In this document: in pieces, positions 63,577-64,000 of the stretch
How positions within the stretch are numbered: position 1 is the stretch's first letter
How the letters are laid out: each line of letters begins with the position of its first letter
Assembly (NCBI RefSeq): GCF_900104455.1
Contig: NZ_FNHB01000011.1
Span: 1-64,000, forward strand
From: Dendrosporobacter quercicolus
GTDB taxonomy: Bacteria; Bacillota; Negativicutes; DSM-1736; Dendrosporobacteraceae
DNA: 64,000 nt
Direction: 5' to 3'
Notes under the pieces: model-generated
What the model saw: the letters and a program-made list of their open reading frames with translations, nothing else
The model's database searches: none
What the model was told of the DNA's origin: nothing
Made by a program: the position numbers and the translations under genes

Positions 63577-64000
63577 ATGGATTTATTGCAGTTGAAATAT
63601 TTTCAGACGGTGGCCAAGCTTGAACACATGACAAAGGCGGCTCACGCATTACAAATTGCGCAGCCTGCTCTAAGCGTGACAATTGCCCGGCTGGAAGAAG
63701 ATGTAGGTGTTCCTTTGTTTAACCGGACCGGCCGGAATATTGTGCTGAATGAATACGGAAAAGCTTTTTTAGAGAGGGTAACCCGCGCCCTGAATGAGCT
63801 TGAGGCCGGGCGCCAGGAAGTTTCCGATTTGTCAGGCAGCGAATTCGGCTATGTGTCTATTGCGTCTACCTTTATGAGCAAACGATTTTGCAACCGTTTA
63901 GCTTCCTTTGCGCAGCTTTATCCAAAAGTAAATTTCCAGCTTACGCAGACAACGAATGAAAATGCCAAATTGCGGTTACTGGAAAGCGGGGAAGTTGACT
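63577..64000 (+). CDS. LysR-family regulator, 5' part
   Basis: The first 141 codons are in the window. AAGGGGAG lies 8 bp before the ATG. The product starts MDLLQLKYFQTVAKLEHMTK and has the winged helix LQIAQPALSVTIARLEEDVG followed by the linker helix and the first strand of the effector domain. It is divergent from the TonB receptor and is the likely substrate-specific regulator of that receptor or of the siderophore genes. The remainder lies beyond the window. Confidence 0.9.
   Translation, partial: MDLLQLKYFQTVAKLEHMTKAAHALQIAQPALSVTIARLEEDVGVPLFNRTGRNIVLNEYGKAFLERVTRALNELEAGRQEVSDLSGSEFGYVSIASTFMSKRFCNRLASFAQLYPKVNFQLTQTTNENAKLRLLESGEVD

Overview
The window looks like a chromosome segment of an endospore-forming, diderm Firmicute (class Negativicutes, Sporomusaceae-like); this placement is inferred from gene content. 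Sporulation genes are present: an alpha/beta-type small acid-soluble spore protein, a GerM-type lipoprotein, spore photoproduct lyase and a collagen-like surface or exosporium protein. They sit beside two TonB-dependent outer-membrane receptors with signal peptides, which need an outer membrane. Base composition and codon use look even, and most genes are on the minus strand. I saw no rRNA, tRNA, CRISPR array or intact insertion sequence.

0-4.4 kb is patchy. It has the 3' end of a collagen-like gene, a transposase tail, a CrtI-like FAD oxidoreductase, a fragment of a phage-type DNA methylase and an orphan TctC-type lipoprotein. 4.5-9 kb holds groES-groEL under a CIRCE operator and a HisKA_2 kinase/ANTAR regulator pair. 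9-19.7 kb is a conserved core block: a DnaA-box cluster, tsaD, an ssp gene, thiL-tsaE-tsaB-rimI, gerM-amiC, a DUF3006/ComEC-like pair, and acpS-nnr followed by ndoAI-ndoA with its own promoter. 19.7-27.3 kb is a signalling block: two large histidine kinases flanking a CheR, then motAB. 27.4-40.8 kb carries splB, hydE, a CoA-disulfide-reductase-like flavoprotein, a 2-hydroxyacid dehydrogenase, a divergent MocR regulator/pdxK pair, iscR-iscS-iscU and a remarkable EndoQ (PHP)-UvrD helicase fusion.

41-47 kb and 55-64 kb are two halves of an iron-acquisition region. They contain TonB receptors, an AraC regulator, an ABC exporter, ferritin, a YclNOPQ-type siderophore importer, a PepSY membrane protein, a LysR regulator and several Fur-box-like sites. 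One Fur/promoter cassette occurs twice, at about 59.0 and 63.5 kb. At the first copy its rightward promoter faces a gene-free, highly structured stretch that could be an iron-regulated small RNA.

48.4-54.2 kb between them is a probable phosphite (reduced phosphorus) uptake and oxidation locus. An ABC importer of PtxABC/PhnCDE type is followed by a dehydrogenase with the diagnostic residues of phosphite dehydrogenase PtxD. A divergent LysR gene (PtxE-like position) is coupled to a second PtxD-like dehydrogenase with an altered cofactor pocket. TTAACA repeats at 11-bp spacing between the divergent units look like a PhoP box. This locus, the EndoQ-UvrD fusion, the duplicated Fur cassette with its candidate RNA, and the DnaA-box cluster beside tsaD are the most interesting items.
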